From positions 19,060-83,059 of the IMG/VR virus record IMGVR_UViG_3300037584_005429: 64,000 nt of DNA. One strand, given 5' to 3'. This DNA is from a virus. Shown here piece by piece: positions 46,561 to 55,533 of the stretch (its first letter is position 1; every line of letters starts with the position of its first letter). The notes under the pieces are model-generated. The model was not told the origin of the DNA, did no database searches, and was given only the letters and a program-made list of their open reading frames with translations. A program made the translations under genes and the position numbers.

Positions 46561-48402
46561 TTAGGAGAAAGTTGGTTTGGTGTTTCTCTTAGTTCTAACA
46601 GCTATGTCCCTTTCTGGGAATCTAATTTGTAATATTTCATCAGGTTGTGCAAAAATAGTATCATCTATTAATCCTATTTGTTTGGTGGTTCCATTAGAAT
46701 ATGGTTGTGTACTAACGGATTGTGAGTATGGGTCACCAACTTTATTATATACTCTAATATCAACTATGTTTATAACACCTGGTTCATTCATTATTTGTTT
46801 TCTTAATTCACCTAAAGATAAATCCTGCCCCATCTCTATTTTGTTAACACCAAAATAATCCCCCACAATAGTAATTACATCTGTTACTACTTCACCTTGA
46901 TTTACATCATTATTTAAAATTAAATCAATTTCAAAACTTAAATCTATTACTTTTGCGGAACCTACTATTATATAATCATTTAACATTCTATGGTTTGATA
47001 GGTATGTAGCTATATTATTTTTAAGTGTTGAACTTACGTTAGATGTTAAGGTTCCTTCTGGTGTGTACGACAACACATTTAATTTAACTTTATTTTCTAT
47101 TTCCATAGCACTCACCTTTGCTGGTGCACCAAATGATGAAGGCATAGTTCTTAATTGTGAAACATAATCGTTTATTGTAACTGCTCTTTGTTGAGCTGCA
47201 AAATTAAAAGATATATAATTTCTTATTTCTTCTTGACTCATAGGGTCTGCACCACCTATAGCGGATGTTACGTTATTTACAGCCAAACTATTAATAACGG
47301 TTTGGTTTATCTGTTGGCTAGGTCCAGCAACTACAAAATCTATTGTACCCACATTTTTAACTGCCCCAGCACCTATATTTGAAGCTTTACCACCACCAAC
47401 CCTATATTGTATAAAAAGTGTAGTGTTACCTTTAACCGTATTACCTAAAGCTATGTTATTCATAAATCGAGACATATCTAGTTGGACTCCTTTTGAACTA
47501 AATTCATCTAATAAATCTTGTGACGTTTGGTTACCACCACCAAATGTTAAAAAGAAAAAACCTTCTGGTGTGTATTCGGTAACAAATCGTTGTGGGGTTG
47601 TGACGTATTTACCAACTTTCATACCCACACTATCAGGTGGTGTAGATGGGTCTTCAACAAAAACTTCATTTTGAGCTAAGGCTTCTACTTCACGCCATTT
47701 ATTTGATAGGGGTGAAATGAACTCTGATGGGTTTGGTAGGGATTGATATCCCACACCGTCTTTTTGTATTATTGAAGTGACTGATATCACATTTTTTTCT
47801 GGTAAAAATAATTTAAAAAATGGTTTACTGTCAGTATCTAAAATTTCTTTTTTAAATACTTTAGTGGTACCATTAACTAAAACCTCTCTTTTAGTTATTG
47901 TATAATTAATTAAAATACCGTTAGAATCAAAATTAGGTATTTTTGTACGATTGGGTATACCTTCCAGACTATAAGGAGAAGAAAAATCACAATCATCAAC
48001 TAATTCAAATATTTGACCACCACCATTAAATTGTGAACCAGCTCTTAATAGCCCCAAATATTTAAAATCTTCTTTATCACCTAAAGCCGGTACAATAATT
48101 GATAAATCACCTACTGTAACTGAAGGTCTATTACCCGGCACTTTTAAACCATATGTTCTTGCTAAATTATATAGTGAACTTCTTTCTTGTGCGAACTGAA
48201 GTACTGTTTCTTGGAAGGTTCTGTCTATTTGAAAGTTTAGGTTATCCGCGACTGCGGCATTTAAGTCTAAAAAAACTGAGTATATAGATGCGTCATTAGC
48301 ATTTTGAATTAAATCTGGGTAGTAAGTATTAGTTAACCTTAATAATTCATTTCTTATCCCTAAGAAATCTCTTTCCGTATAAGCTATTTGTTTTTCTGCC
48401 AT
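46561..48402 (-). CDS. 6: gp6-like baseplate wedge protein (baseplate J family)
   Basis: This 613-residue protein starts with the family's N-terminal pattern (YTERDFLGIRNELLRLTNTY then PDLIQNANDASIYSVFLDLN), with conserved LARTYGLKVPGNRPS further on. The central baseplate_J-type domain includes EYTPEGFFFLTFGGG and VGGGKASNIGAGAVKNVGT. The C-terminal part (VVTDVITIVGDYFGVNKIEM) fits the gp6 wedge ring region. It lies 1 bp after the gp25-like gene, the same order as T4 25-6. It forms the inner baseplate ring that couples receptor binding to sheath contraction. Confidence 0.88.
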   Translation of the reverse strand: MAEKQIAYTERDFLGIRNELLRLTNTYYPDLIQNANDASIYSVFLDLNAAVADNLNFQIDRTFQETVLQFAQERSSLYNLARTYGLKVPGNRPSVTVGDLSIIVPALGDKEDFKYLGLLRAGSQFNGGGQIFELVDDCDFSSPYSLEGIPNRTKIPNFDSNGILINYTITKREVLVNGTTKVFKKEILDTDSKPFFKLFLPEKNVISVTSIIQKDGVGYQSLPNPSEFISPLSNKWREVEALAQNEVFVEDPSTPPDSVGMKVGKYVTTPQRFVTEYTPEGFFFLTFGGGNQTSQDLLDEFSSKGVQLDMSRFMNNIALGNTVKGNTTLFIQYRVGGGKASNIGAGAVKNVGTIDFVVAGPSQQINQTVINSLAVNNVTSAIGGADPMSQEEIRNYISFNFAAQQRAVTINDYVSQLRTMPSSFGAPAKVSAMEIENKVKLNVLSYTPEGTLTSNVSSTLKNNIATYLSNHRMLNDYIIVGSAKVIDLSFEIDLILNNDVNQGEVVTDVITIVGDYFGVNKIEMGQDLSLGELRKQIMNEPGVINIVDIRVYNKVGDPYSQSVSTQPYSNGTTKQIGLIDDTIFAQPDEILQIRFPERDIAVRTKRNTKPTFS

Positions 48403-48403
48403 A

Positions 48404-48865
48404 TTATAAATTAATTATTACAAAATCTTTAGTTTGAAATACATTATCTCCAGCTGTAAAGTCTATTCTAACTCTTATAGAATATTCTCTTTCTGTCGCA
48501 CCAACAAAAGTAAAACTATTATCTTCTACATCTGGTGTATTTATTTCTTCCTTTTCTTGTTGCCTAACATCCTCAGCTGTCATTACTTCCACTTTTGTAA
48601 TTGTTAAATTAGGTATAAACTTATCTACCGCTTCTCTTATTTCAGTGTCTATAGAAGTTTTAGTTGCTGCATCCATAGGTTCAAAAATATACCTCATTAA
48701 ATTAGTGCCAAAATCAGGTAAAAAATAACGCGTACCTTTTAATGTAAGTATTAAATGAATTAAGTTAGACCTAACTTCACTGTCTGGTGTTTTATTAAGT
48801 CCAAGAAAAAATCCTTCACTACTTTCTGTAAATGGAAACGTTATACCGTATCTTTGATTGGGCAT
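48404..48865 (-). CDS. 25: gp25-like baseplate wedge protein (GPW/gp25 family)
   Basis: This 153-residue protein has the lysozyme-like gp25 fold signature: GITFPFTESSEGFFLG, VRSNLIHLILTLKGTRYFLP, DFGTNLMRYIFEPMD and a C-terminal EYSIRVRIDF strand. The EPR-type motif of the family appears as FEPMD. It joins the gp6-like protein around the tail tube and nucleates the sheath. A TATTTAT element 12 nt before the ATG suggests that this gene starts the baseplate/tail message after the nucleotide-metabolism genes. Confidence 0.9.
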   Translation of the reverse strand: MPNQRYGITFPFTESSEGFFLGLNKTPDSEVRSNLIHLILTLKGTRYFLPDFGTNLMRYIFEPMDAATKTSIDTEIREAVDKFIPNLTITKVEVMTAEDVRQQEKEEINTPDVEDNSFTFVGATEREYSIRVRIDFTAGDNVFQTKDFVIINL

Positions 48866-48877
48866 TCTTTTTTTATA

Positions 48878-48884
48878 ATAAATA
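48878..48884 (-). promoter_or_regulatory. TATTTAT element upstream of the gp25-like gene
   Basis: The coding strand reads GAAG-TATTTAT-TATAAAAA, 12 nt before the ATG at 48865. It matches the long form TATTTATnATwAAA and lies at the change from replication genes to baseplate genes. Confidence 0.38.
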
Positions 48885-48893
48885 CTTCAAAGA

Positions 48894-49100
48894 TTATTTT
48901 AATTGTGTGTTTGTTTTTTGATGAGGTGGCCAATATGGACAATGCTTACATCCATTACCACAACAACTACCACGTTTTTTATGGTACTCTTCTGTCATTA
49001 CCATCATTCCATTTTGCCAATAAAAGTCTTTACCTTGTAGTTTAGGTTTCAGAAATTCTCTATAATGTAGTTCTGCTATCCAATCGTCTTTTCTATTCAT
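48894..49100 (-). CDS. DUF5522-like small cysteine protein
   Basis: This 68-residue protein matches the pattern I know for DUF5522 proteins of Bacteroidota: GKDFYWQNGMMVMTEEYHKK followed by RGSCCGNGCKHCPYWPP. Four clustered cysteines and the HCPY end suggest a metal site. The function is unknown. It overlaps the zinc-ribbon gene by 8 bp and follows RNR, so it is probably a host-derived accessory gene in the nucleotide-metabolism group. Confidence 0.65.
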   Translation of the reverse strand: MNRKDDWIAELHYREFLKPKLQGKDFYWQNGMMVMTEEYHKKRGSCCGNGCKHCPYWPPHQKTNTQLK

Positions 49101-49278
49101 CTTTTATATCTATTATATTTTCTTTGTGTTCACAGTGAGGACACGTTATTTTTTTATTAGTATTTAAATCTTTAGTATTGTTTAGAGACAATAAATGGTA
49201 GTCAGAAACTGACCACCATTTATTACACTTACCACATTTAAAATGGTATAAGATTTCTTTACTAACTTTATGCTTCAT
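49093..49278 (-). CDS. Small zinc-ribbon protein
   Basis: This 61-residue protein has two knuckles, CGKC near residue 15 and CPHC near residue 47, with a WWSV strand between them; this is a typical zinc ribbon. It overlaps the end of the RNR gene by 11 bp and the DUF5522-like gene by 8 bp, so the three are coupled. It could be a nucleic-acid-binding or RNR-accessory protein; the sequence does not say which. Confidence 0.6.
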   Translation of the reverse strand: MKHKVSKEILYHFKCGKCNKWWSVSDYHLLSLNNTKDLNTNKKITCPHCEHKENIIDIKDE

Positions 49279-51166
49279 CTAATTCTTTTTCCATAGATTT
49301 TAAATCAACATCTATTTCACAAGTACCACCAGCACAAGCTAATTCCCCAGTTAAGTTTGTATTATCATCTAACTCAACAACTCTACTTAAGTCAACATCC
49401 TTAAGTGACTCCATCATTTGATTATATTTTTCCTCTGTAATATCTTCAAAAGGAGCTTGGGTGTACGTACCACCATCATAAGGTAATACTGATAAACCAT
49501 TATAGTGTTTTCTATTTTCCCACATCCATTCACCGGCTGGTTCCCAATCTTCTTGTTTTAATGAAATAGTTGCTGATACATTATGGGAATTAGAACCATT
49601 TCTATGACCCGCTCTAACCCATTCAGTAGCAACCTTTTTAACTCTTTCTAATAAATCAAAAGCGGACTCAGTTCTTAGTATAGAACCTTCAGGAGCTTTT
49701 TGTGGTATACTAATTACTGCAGTGTCGTGTGGTCTAAAATATTCATCTTCAACTAATTCTGGGTGATTTAAATTTAAATATGTATAAATAGCTTCGTTTT
49801 TACCCACTCTAACTCTTCTAATATAATAATCATTATGCCATGCATGAATACCAGATGAAGTTCCTAGTGTTAAGGAAGTTGTTCCTGCTGGCTTTACTGT
49901 TGTACATCTTGCTGATGGATTAATATCTATCAATTTAGATACTCTAGTATTTTCTCTTTTGACTAAACTTGCAGCTTTTTTCATATCATAATTTAATACT
50001 TTACCAGAACCAATACCTGTCATACTTACACCAATCAAAGCATCTTTTTCAGTAGTTTCTTGCCATATTTCTCTTAGATAGTGGAATGAGGTATATCCTG
50101 CTTGTAGTGTCCCAATAAATGCAGCTGCTTTAACTCTTTCGTTCAAATCTTCTTGTGATTCTATATTTGAAACATTTACTTCGCAAAGATTACAGAATTG
50201 ATTAGGTCTTAGTGCAATTTCACAGCAAGGATTGGTTCCCCAGTCTTTGTCATTATTTAGATAAATACCTGGTTCACCTGCTCCTGATAATTCAACTCTT
50301 TTCCATAAATCCATGAAAAATTCTTTAGTTATTTTATGTCTCATTAAACACGCTGAATTATTTGCTCTACCTCTTTGTGGGTTTAATTCCCACCAATTAC
50401 CAGATTTGCATCCAATCATAGCATCGTCATCAGCACTAAACAAACTAATAAGAGCTGCTCTACGTATTCCACCCGCCAATACCGCATCTGCAATATGACA
50501 AATAATATCGTGTACTTCAATAGTTGTAAGTTGTTCTCCATTTTCTTTTTGATTTAATAGACCTTCTATCTTAACCAAACATTCTTTTAGTGGTTGAGGT
50601 CCTGGTGCTTTACCACCTGATGTTATTAATCTAGCTCCTTTTGGTCTTATATCTGAATAATCAAATTCTACTCTACTTCCACCACCATTCATATAAGTTT
50701 TCATTAAAACTTTAATTGCATCTGCCCATCCTTCAATTGAATCACCAATTAAAAATCTTTTCTTTCTTTTTGGGTAGGGTTGTTGGATTACTGGTAATTT
50801 TTTTACATGATGTTTTTGTACTGAGTACCCCACACCTGTACCACCTAATAAAAGAAACATTGTTTCACTGAAAGCGTCGATGTGGTCGATAGGTACATAA
50901 GCACAATTATAAATTCTGTTTGGGCTTATTTCAATTGGTTTACCGCCGAATTGCATACTTCTCATTGATGGTAAAACTTTTTTATCGTATACGAACTTGT
51001 ATTTTTGTTCTATCTCTTCTTTTAGGTGTGGATATTTTTTAATATGCATGTTTTTATTTCGCGTAACTAATTCATCCCACGTTTCTCTCCTATTTAGTTC
51101 CGGTATATATTTTGCGTACTTCATGTAGACAGTAATATCCGACAGAATCTTATTTGATACTTCCAT
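49268..51166 (-). CDS. nrdJ: Adenosylcobalamin-dependent (class II) ribonucleotide reductase
   Basis: This 632-residue protein reduces ribonucleotides to deoxyribonucleotides. The catalytic set can be aligned with Lactobacillus RTPR. Cys88 in RIYNCAYVP and Cys325 in QFCNLCE form the substrate-reducing pair. Asn312-x-Cys314-x-Glu316 in TNPCCEI is the radical site (spacing identical to N406/C408/E410). Phosphate-binding GTSSGIHAWH and VKPAGTTSLTLGTSS segments are present. The C-terminal ACAGGTC (Cys611, Cys616) is the shuttle tail. The enzyme is monomeric-type, needs no NrdB subunit and works with or without oxygen, but depends on host B12. It follows the helicase gene by 14 bp. Confidence 0.93.
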   Translation of the reverse strand: MEVSNKILSDITVYMKYAKYIPELNRRETWDELVTRNKNMHIKKYPHLKEEIEQKYKFVYDKKVLPSMRSMQFGGKPIEISPNRIYNCAYVPIDHIDAFSETMFLLLGGTGVGYSVQKHHVKKLPVIQQPYPKRKKRFLIGDSIEGWADAIKVLMKTYMNGGGSRVEFDYSDIRPKGARLITSGGKAPGPQPLKECLVKIEGLLNQKENGEQLTTIEVHDIICHIADAVLAGGIRRAALISLFSADDDAMIGCKSGNWWELNPQRGRANNSACLMRHKITKEFFMDLWKRVELSGAGEPGIYLNNDKDWGTNPCCEIALRPNQFCNLCEVNVSNIESQEDLNERVKAAAFIGTLQAGYTSFHYLREIWQETTEKDALIGVSMTGIGSGKVLNYDMKKAASLVKRENTRVSKLIDINPSARCTTVKPAGTTSLTLGTSSGIHAWHNDYYIRRVRVGKNEAIYTYLNLNHPELVEDEYFRPHDTAVISIPQKAPEGSILRTESAFDLLERVKKVATEWVRAGHRNGSNSHNVSATISLKQEDWEPAGEWMWENRKHYNGLSVLPYDGGTYTQAPFEDITEEKYNQMMESLKDVDLSRVVELDDNTNLTGELACAGGTCEIDVDLKSMEKELDEA

Positions 51167-51180
51167 ATTTTTCTTTTTTA

Positions 51181-52560
51181 TTAATTATTTTTATTTATTA
51201 TTTGTTCTCTTCTTTGTAGAGCTCGAGCCACTCTCTCACGATTTCTGTCAACTTTTTCTTGTTCAAAGCCTAAGAATGTTTGTGTTGTTTCAGTATCGAT
51301 TTCTAAGGTACCATTATCAAATTTACAATTTTCAAATATAATACCGTCTTTTCCTAATCGGGATTTAACGATTGCTATGGTAGCTAATCCCATTTCTTTT
51401 TGTTGTAAAGTTTTAGCTACAGATATTATTACGTGTCCAACTTGTGCTTTTTTAATTGAGCCTCCCATTTGGTCAGTGGTTACAACATCTGATGATATTG
51501 AACTCCTGTTACCTTGTGTTGCTGTCCAACCAGCAATATTTAACTCGTGACACATACCTTCGAATTTTCTCATGACAGAACCTTCTCCCTTCCATTCATC
51601 ATTAAATGAACGGTCTGGTAATATACAATCTATATAATCTATAAGAACAATGTCTATTTTTGTACCTTCAGAAATAATTTTTCTTACTTGGTTTTTAATT
51701 TGTAACATTGTCATTTCATCTGATGGTAATTTTTTTAATATTAATTTACCTCCAGTTTTTTTCATTTCATCTGCTTTATCTAGTACAGTTTCTTTATGTT
51801 CAGTTAACTTGTCGTTTGGTATTCCCGTCCAACAAGTAAAATGTTTTCTTTGAATTATTTTTGGATTGTCTTCAAAAAATATTTGTAAAACATTGTACCC
51901 CATATTAAATGCTGTGTTAGCAAATCTAGTTAACATTGTGGTTTTACCTACACCTGTAGGTGCTAGTACTACACCTATTTCTCCTTTAGCTAACCCACCA
52001 TTTAAAATATTATCTAAACCATCCACTCCGGTAGGTAATGGATGTCTATAATCATCTTCTAGTAATTTTTCTAATTCTGTAAAAATTTCAAAACTACCCA
52101 CATCTGCTTCACCTATTTTAATTGCGTCCCTAATATATTCTTCACATTTATCATAATTTTCAAATTCACCTTTTTCCATTATACTTTCTACTTTTCTAAT
52201 GGCTTTTTTCAATTCTTGTTGTTTACAGAATTTTATAGACTTTTCTTTAATAAATAGATGGTCTTCAAATGAGGCATCTTTAATATCTTTTATCATATCA
52301 AAGATATTTTTTCTAGCCATTTCTGAAGATATTTCTATTCTTGTTAGTTGGTCTATAGCATCAAAAGATGGTGCTGTTTGGTATTTTTCATAATATTCTT
52401 TAATTAATTGCATAATTAATCTGAAATATTGGTTGTCAAAATATTTTGGAGTGATTGCATCAATTATTGACTGAAAAAAAGTATTATCAGTAATAATTAG
52501 ATTTAATAATTTTAATTGGAAGGTATATCCTAGATACCCAAAATTTGTTGTTTCACTCAT
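51181..52560 (-). CDS. Replicative DNA helicase, DnaB/gp41 type
   Basis: This 459-residue protein has an N-terminal helical domain of about 160 residues. The RecA-like ATPase follows, with GVDGLDNILNGGL, Walker A APTGVGKTT (200-208), Walker B IDIVLIDYIDCI, a sensor segment GWTATQGNR and a SRLGKDG motif near the C terminus. It should be the hexameric 5'-3' helicase of the replisome, partner of the primase at 11230-12144. It follows the 147-aa unknown gene by 27 bp, a gap carrying a TATTTAT element. Confidence 0.9.
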   Translation of the reverse strand: MSETTNFGYLGYTFQLKLLNLIITDNTFFQSIIDAITPKYFDNQYFRLIMQLIKEYYEKYQTAPSFDAIDQLTRIEISSEMARKNIFDMIKDIKDASFEDHLFIKEKSIKFCKQQELKKAIRKVESIMEKGEFENYDKCEEYIRDAIKIGEADVGSFEIFTELEKLLEDDYRHPLPTGVDGLDNILNGGLAKGEIGVVLAPTGVGKTTMLTRFANTAFNMGYNVLQIFFEDNPKIIQRKHFTCWTGIPNDKLTEHKETVLDKADEMKKTGGKLILKKLPSDEMTMLQIKNQVRKIISEGTKIDIVLIDYIDCILPDRSFNDEWKGEGSVMRKFEGMCHELNIAGWTATQGNRSSISSDVVTTDQMGGSIKKAQVGHVIISVAKTLQQKEMGLATIAIVKSRLGKDGIIFENCKFDNGTLEIDTETTQTFLGFEQEKVDRNRERVARALQRREQIINKNN

Positions 52561-52578
52561 GTGTAATTTTATTTAATA

Positions 52579-52585
52579 ATAAATA
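52579..52585 (-). promoter_or_regulatory. TATTTAT element upstream of the helicase gene
   Basis: The coding strand reads AAAG-TATTTAT-TATTAAAT, 18 nt before the ATG at 52560. It matches the long form TATTTATnATwAAA and shares G-TATTTAT-TAT with the gp25-like site. Confidence 0.38.
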
Positions 52586-52587
52586 CT

Positions 52588-53031
52588 TTATTCACCCACA
52601 ATGAGTGAATAATCTTGGTAGTTAGTAATAACTTTTCTTGTTGACAAAGTGTCAGTTAATTCTCTTAAAATGTAAGAAATTTGTGGTCTAATATCTACGG
52701 TATACCTAACTTTTGGGGGATAGACATCGGCAGATAGGATTCTTTCATATATAGACTTATTTCCTTTTTTTATTGTTATCGTAAAATTTTCATCATCTGG
52801 GTTATTTTGATTTGGATTTTCTCTAAAATTACTATCTAATAAAAATAAAGTTTTTTGTTTTAATTGTTCTTTTATAGTATTTACAATATCTGTCATAGTA
52901 TAATGTAGGTCTAGAGAATTACTAGCCTTATTATTAAAGTTTCTTACTGAAAAGAATCTTTGGCATACAATATTTTTACCTAAAGTTAGTACGAATTCAC
53001 ACTTTTGTGTATTATCATTTTTTTGTTTCAT
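52588..53031 (-). CDS. Unknown protein in replication block
   Basis: This 147-residue protein begins MKQKNDNTQKCEFVLTLGKN. It is mixed alpha/beta with a central basic segment (ITIKKGNKSIYERIL) and a helical end (ISYILRELTDTLSTRKV). I recognise no family. It lies between the FEN-type exonuclease (4-bp gap) and the helicase. In T4 the analogous jobs still lacking a gene here are helicase loading (gp59) and recombination mediation (UvsY, 137 residues), so it is a candidate for one of these by position and size only. Confidence 0.55.
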   Translation of the reverse strand: MKQKNDNTQKCEFVLTLGKNIVCQRFFSVRNFNNKASNSLDLHYTMTDIVNTIKEQLKQKTLFLLDSNFRENPNQNNPDDENFTITIKKGNKSIYERILSADVYPPKVRYTVDIRPQISYILRELTDTLSTRKVITNYQDYSLIVGE

Positions 53032-53035
53032 GTTT

Positions 53036-54061
53036 TTAATTTTTTTTACTTTTATAAAAATCTTTTTCTATTCTTGTTAATCTTAAAAATGGTCTTACAA
53101 AATCTACCCAAGCATCATTTGTTTTCGGTAAAATATTAAGTAATCCATCTGACATCATCAAGTTTAAAGCGTTTTTCCATTCTCTTCCTTCTGGGTCCAT
53201 CGCTTCTTGAGATAGGTCTGTTATTCCATTTATTGCTTTTTTGGTTAGGAATTTTTCACCAACACCTATAATATCATAATTAGTTTTTAAAACATTATTT
53301 GGTGTATTTTTTTCATTTAGAATTTTTGGGTCTTTTTGTGTTACCCCGTTAAGTATATTTTTTTCCTTAACATTTAATTTTTCTTTAGATTTAAGTGTTT
53401 CTATGACTTCTTCTAGTGTAACTTTTTCTTCTAATATTTCTGGTTTTATTTTAACTAAGGATTTTACACCAACCATTTTTATACCATATATATTATCAGA
53501 AGAATCACCACAAATTGTTTTTACTACTCTAACATTCTCTGAAGGTATATAAACACCGTTTAATGGTACTTTTTCACCGTGTTTAAATAATTTATTTAAT
53601 GAAATAATATGTAGAGAAACCTTCTTAGATATTAGTTGTAGTAAGTCCCTATCAGAAGTTAATATTATTATGTTTTCTTCTTTAGATTTTTCACAATAAT
53701 AAGCCATACAATCGTCAGCTTCACACCATTTAAATGTGGCTTGTCTAACGTATAATTCTTCTAAATATTCTTGTACCCTTAATTTTTGTTTTGCGTAAGA
53801 TTCTAAATCTTCATTTTTTCTAGACTTTAATCTTCTATTTAATTTATATTCAGGATATATTTCCAGTCTTGGTTTGGTGTTATTTTCTCCATCCCAAAAA
53901 ACAACTACTTTACTAATAACATAGTCATCTATTAATTTTCTTAGTGTATTTAAAAAATGGTAAAGCCCACCTATGTGTTCCTCACCATGATACATATTTT
54001 TAATACCATGAAAACCTGTATTTAATAATGAATTTCCGTCAACTAATAATGTTCTTACCAA
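53036..54061 (-). CDS. FEN-type 5'-3' exonuclease (T4 RNase H-like)
   Basis: This 341-residue protein carries the acidic metal-binding series of the FEN/Pol I 5'-nuclease family: LLVDGNSLL (Asp8), VVFWDGEN (Asp57), CEADDCMAYY (Glu114, Asp116, Asp117), ILTSDRDLL (Asp137, Asp139) and ICGDSSDNI (Asp186, Asp189). GDSSDNIYGI leads into a helix-hairpin-helix (IKMVGVKSLVKI). It should remove RNA primers and flaps on the lagging strand. Length and order resemble T4 RNase H (305 residues). Confidence 0.9.
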   Translation of the reverse strand: MVRTLLVDGNSLLNTGFHGIKNMYHGEEHIGGLYHFLNTLRKLIDDYVISKVVVFWDGENNTKPRLEIYPEYKLNRRLKSRKNEDLESYAKQKLRVQEYLEELYVRQATFKWCEADDCMAYYCEKSKEENIIILTSDRDLLQLISKKVSLHIISLNKLFKHGEKVPLNGVYIPSENVRVVKTICGDSSDNIYGIKMVGVKSLVKIKPEILEEKVTLEEVIETLKSKEKLNVKEKNILNGVTQKDPKILNEKNTPNNVLKTNYDIIGVGEKFLTKKAINGITDLSQEAMDPEGREWKNALNLMMSDGLLNILPKTNDAWVDFVRPFLRLTRIEKDFYKSKKN

Positions 54062-54091
54062 GACATTTAATTAAAAGGGTTAAACAATTTT

Positions 54092-54526
54092 TTACTCTAC
54101 TACTTCTACTAACTCAATTTCAAAATTTAAATCTTCACCAGCTAATGGATGATTCATATCTAAATTTACACTTTCCTCTTCAATTTTAACAATTTGTCCT
54201 TGTACTGGTCTACCTTGGTTGTCTTGCCCTTGTACAAATCCATTCATTTCAAAGTTCATTTCTGGTGGAAATTCATTCTTTTTAACTGTTATAACAGCTT
54301 CTGTAATATATTCACCGTAAGCTTCTTTAGCCTCTAATTTAACTTTAGTTTTTTTACCCACATCTAAATCTTTAACAGCGTCATTAAATCCTTTTAATAA
54401 TTTACCATCGTCTATTGCAAATTCTAATGTTTGTTTTCTTTCTCTTGAGTTGTCAAATTCTGAACCGTCTTTTAATGTACCGACATAGTGTACTTTTACT
54501 TTATCTCCTGATTTTAATTTAGTCAT
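54092..54526 (-). CDS. SlyD-like FKBP peptidyl-prolyl isomerase
   Basis: This 144-residue protein has a complete FKBP-type domain interrupted by an insert-in-flap segment, as in SlyD. It runs KVHYVGTLKDGSEFDNSRER, then LLKGFNDAVKDLDVGKK, then KEAYGEYITEA, the insert (about residues 75-120), and LDMNHPLAGEDLNFEIELVE. The His-rich metal-binding tail of E. coli SlyD is absent. The protein should act as a folding helper in the cytoplasm. It overlaps the UvsX gene by 8 bp, so it is made from the same message as the recombinase, which is an unusual setting. Confidence 0.9.
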   Translation of the reverse strand: MTKLKSGDKVKVHYVGTLKDGSEFDNSRERKQTLEFAIDDGKLLKGFNDAVKDLDVGKKTKVKLEAKEAYGEYITEAVITVKKNEFPPEMNFEMNGFVQGQDNQGRPVQGQIVKIEEESVNLDMNHPLAGEDLNFEIELVEVVE

Positions 54527-55523
54527 TTTCTTTTTCTATTTTTAGGTCGAAATCACCACCAACACCTAATTGGTTAGACCAGAAGGTAGCATTTTCTTGT
54601 TTATATTTTTCTATTGATTTTTTTTCTTCACTGGCTTCTCTTCCAGCTATAAATCCATGTGGTGTTATAAGTATTTTACCATCCTCATAACCCAAACCAT
54701 TAACATGGTTTTTCATTATAGTTATTTTTGTTCTTGTAGCAAATTTTACTTTTCGTTTTTCTTTAACCGCTGTAATATTTGTAGTACCACCATTTTTTTG
54801 GTTTCCAAATCTAAACACTAGAGTTGAGTTTAACCATAGTGATTCACCACCCTTAGCTTTAATTTTAGGTTGTCCAAATGGGTTATCTGGTAATTCAACC
54901 CAAGGTTGGTTGACAACAACTAAGGTATTTGTGTGTTTTGAATCTTGTCTTCTTGATTTACCGATTCTTTGGTTTAAACCCATACCTATTTTATCAGCTA
55001 GTGTGGCTGCATTATGCATTTTACCACCTTTACCTTCAAAAGTCATTTTACAAGGTACGGACCCAACAGAATCCCATAAAAATAATAAATCATACTCTAA
55101 TTCACCTTTATCTTGAGCATCAAGTAAACTATTAATATAATCTGTAATTTCTTCTATATACTGAAAGTCATTATTAAACAAGAAGAATCCGTCCCAGTCT
55201 ATTTCACCTGTAGTTTTATCAACAACTTCCTCACAATCAAATCCTAAAATTTTTGCATGTTCAAAACCCCATTTTTGTTCGGTAATTATTAAAACAGGTA
55301 GAATACCTTTTTTTTGTGCATCAACTGCTGTCTTTATCAAAGCTGTTGTTTTACCAGTATCTGAGTGACCTAAAAACATTTGTAAATGACCCATCGCTGG
55401 TCCTGGTAAACCTGTGGCATCAAGGAAAGCTTTCCCTAAATCAAAAAATCTTTCTGGTTTAAAGTTAGCTTTCTTTGAAAATTTATTTTTTAAGTCTGAA
55501 AATGTTCTTTTTTTCAATGCCAT
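54519..55523 (-). CDS. uvsX: UvsX/RecA-like recombinase
   Basis: This 334-residue protein has Walker A LGHSDTGKTT (51-60) and Walker B EYDLLFLWDSVGS (Asp151). An L2-type segment follows (NTLVVVNQPWVELP and KAKGGESLWLNSTLVFRF), as in UvsX. It lacks the long RecA C-terminal domain. The start region LKNKFSKKANFKPERFFDLG fits an oligomerisation segment. It should form filaments on gp32-coated ssDNA and drive strand invasion for recombination-dependent replication. It is 10 bp downstream of the ssDNA-binding protein gene. Confidence 0.9.
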   Translation of the reverse strand: MALKKRTFSDLKNKFSKKANFKPERFFDLGKAFLDATGLPGPAMGHLQMFLGHSDTGKTTALIKTAVDAQKKGILPVLIITEQKWGFEHAKILGFDCEEVVDKTTGEIDWDGFFLFNNDFQYIEEITDYINSLLDAQDKGELEYDLLFLWDSVGSVPCKMTFEGKGGKMHNAATLADKIGMGLNQRIGKSRRQDSKHTNTLVVVNQPWVELPDNPFGQPKIKAKGGESLWLNSTLVFRFGNQKNGGTTNITAVKEKRKVKFATRTKITIMKNHVNGLGYEDGKILITPHGFIAGREASEEKKSIEKYKQENATFWSNQLGVGGDFDLKIEKEND

Positions 55524-55533
55524 AATACACTAA

